NCBI GenBank assembly: GCA_934233735.1
Contig: CAKQGQ010000012.1
Location: 1 to 64,000 of the forward strand
Direction of reading: 5' to 3'
DNA: 64,000 nt
From: an uncultured Clostridia bacterium
GTDB taxonomy: Bacteria > Bacillota > Clostridia > Peptostreptococcales > Anaerovoracaceae
The translations under genes and the position numbers were made by a program. The notes under the pieces are model-generated. The model was not told the origin of the DNA. It saw only the letters and a list, made by a program, of their open reading frames with translations, and did no database searches. Positions 62,870 through 64,000 of this stretch are shown here, in pieces. Positions within the stretch are counted from its first letter, which is position 1. Each line of letters opens with the position of its first letter.

Positions 62870-62910
62870 GAACGCCTAAGGTTGCAGTGCTAACCGAAGG
62901 CGTTCTTTTT
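62870..62910. terminator. Terminator of the transglutaminase-like gene
   Basis: GAACGCCT-AA-GGTT pairs with AACC-GA-AGGCGTTC and is followed by TTTTTG. Confidence 0.8.
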
Positions 62911-63095
62911 GTATAAGTAAAACCATGCATTGTTGTGATAAACTATAGTTGTAACAGGAAAAGAGACTCTCCGCAGGTGGGGCAATGAATTTCAGCAAGA
63001 ATGCCAAGCCCAAAGCGCTCAATCCCCTGCTGCTGTGAATGAAGCAGAAATCATGAAAGAAATCGATTAGAGGCTTATCATGCTCAAAAATCAAA

Positions 63096-63476
63096 GGGAC
63101 AGGCGCAAATCTTGGAGATTTACCACTTGCTATCCGTACGCTGAAAAAGGCGTTAGAATCTCAAGCTTCTGTCAAAGATGGACTAATCCTGCATTCTGAT
63201 CAAGGAACACAATATACATCGAAAGAATTTACCGAGTTCTGTAAATCTGTAAATGTGGCACAAAGCATGAGCAAAGCAGGCTATCCGTATGACAATGCGC
63301 CGATGGAGCGATACTTCAACACATTGAAAAATGAATGTACAAACTTTTACGAATTTGCAATGGAAGAATCACTTTATCGGATCGTAGAAGAATTCGCATA
63401 TGTTGACTACAATCATGTGCGTCCCCATAGTTACAATGATTATCGAACTCCATTTGAGGCACGAAATGCAGTATAA
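63096..63476 (+). pseudogene. IS3 family transposase, 3' fragment
   Basis: Only the last 127 codons or so of the orfB-type DDE transposase remain. They carry the second catalytic Asp in ILHSDQGTQYTS, the catalytic Glu in DNAPMERYFNTLKNE and the tail YNHVRPHSYNDYRTPFEA. The upstream 160 bases do not continue the family. The first Asp, orfA and both ends are not recognisable, so the element is dead. Its position marks the right edge of the surface-protein island. Confidence 0.85.
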
Positions 63477-63550
63477 CTGATTTATGATATTTTTTTAGCC
63501 AAAAGTGTTACAAAAAAGATTGACCACAACAGAACATGGCTTCTGAAATG

Positions 63551-63862
63551 CTACTTTATAATCTCATCCACAAGGGCAGATATTAATTCAACTTGCTTCA
63601 ATGTCAGCATTTCTTCTTTGCAAAAAAGTTCAAGCAAAGCCTGCGAAGGCCGCCGCTCAAAATCAAAGAAATCATGCGGCGAAATCTCCAGATAATCGCA
63701 TATGAGAAAAAAAGCATCCATGGACGGCATGGAAACATTGTTTTCGATATTGTTTATATACGCCGGACTGAGGCCGAGCGACAAACTCATATCACGCGAG
63801 GATACACCCTTTTCAATTCTCAGTTCGCTGAGTCTCTGAGAAAACTTCTTTCGTCTGTCCAT
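63551..63862 (-). CDS. XRE family transcriptional regulator
   Basis: The protein of about 103 residues has a Cro/CI-type helix-turn-helix in its first 65 (FSQRLSELRIEKGVSSRDMSL, then LSPAYINNIENNVSMPS) and a short helical tail. The ATG at 63862 follows AAAGG; the frame open to 63895 is less likely. Such small regulators are frequent near mobile DNA. No target can be named. Confidence 0.85.
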   Translation of the reverse strand: MDRRKKFSQRLSELRIEKGVSSRDMSLSLGLSPAYINNIENNVSMPSMDAFFLICDYLEISPHDFFDFERRPSQALLELFCKEEMLTLKQVELISALVDEIIK

Positions 63863-64000
63863 CTTACAACCTTTACTGCTTTGTCTAAACTGCATACACC
63901 GATTATTGATATAAAAATTGCATGAAATCTTTGTTCTAATAATTTTACCATATTATTCCTTTAGGGTGTCTATTTTAATTAGTTATTACTATTGACAAAT

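Noticed and set aside
63930..63945. An extra TTAGAACA array unit at the right edge
   Set aside because: A single TGTTCTAA without a partner at the fixed spacing is expected by chance in AT-rich DNA.

Overview
The window looks like chromosomal DNA of a low-to-medium GC anaerobic Firmicute of the class Clostridia. The evidence is strong AAGGAGG-type ribosome binding sites, TTGACA/TATAAT promoters, a CIRCE-controlled hrcA-grpE-dnaK-dnaJ operon, a glycine riboswitch in front of an AGCS symporter, a glutamate dehydrogenase close to the clostridial type, and PFL/ACT and LemA/DUF2207 gene pairs. A finer placement (for example among the Family XIII/Anaerovoracaceae relatives) is only a guess. I saw no rRNA, tRNA or CRISPR array.

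Layout. 0.3-10.3 kb: amino-acid and aldehyde metabolism. It holds a D-cysteine desulfhydrase-like PLP enzyme, glutamate dehydrogenase, the riboswitch-controlled AGCS symporter, an IclR regulator, and a convergent operon of a FIST protein, an aldehyde dehydrogenase and a GldA-type dehydrogenase. A GTTCC/GGAAC palindrome in front of that operon is a candidate IclR operator. 10.3-12.4 kb: a graveyard with an ABC/DUF4340 deletion scar, a 5'-truncated Rpn-type nuclease and a gutted surface-protein gene. 12.4-30.1 kb: a MalT-like LuxR regulator, an AAA/PD-(D/E)XK protein and two giant secreted proteins. 30.2-47.9 kb: housekeeping and transport. It includes a MATE exporter and a GPH symporter that share one MerR-type promoter/operator, the heat-shock operon, an apparently independent structured RNA (36.77-36.94 kb), PBECR4, ABC-F, AEC, PFL/ACT/radical SAM, ung, lemA and DUF2207. 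48.0-62.8 kb: a surface-protein island with two paralogous MerR/GyrI-like regulators, an NTF2-like/LytTR regulator, three secreted proteins and a secreted transglutaminase-like protein. The right end has an IS3 transposase fragment and an XRE regulator.

Main theme. Six secreted proteins (one of them a wreck) end in the same roughly 95-residue basic Fn3-like module. They fall into two sets by promoter and by subtype of this module. Set A (11.7, 17.0 and 24.5 kb) shares a TCATACTTTGGTATGA palindrome 23 bp before the -10 and lies around the LuxR gene. Set B (49.9, 54.0 and 58.7 kb) shares a 26-bp box directly before a TTGAAS-N17-TARACT promoter, next to the LytTR gene. Two set B genes have a second, upstream promoter with the 19-bp spacer typical of MerR control, and the transglutaminase gene has one too. 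One set B gene is switched off by a G8 tract in its signal peptide where its sister has G7, which suggests slipped-strand phase variation. I read this as a switchable surface-coat system under at least three regulators. The promoter motifs and reading frames are visible; regulator-to-site assignments are inferred.
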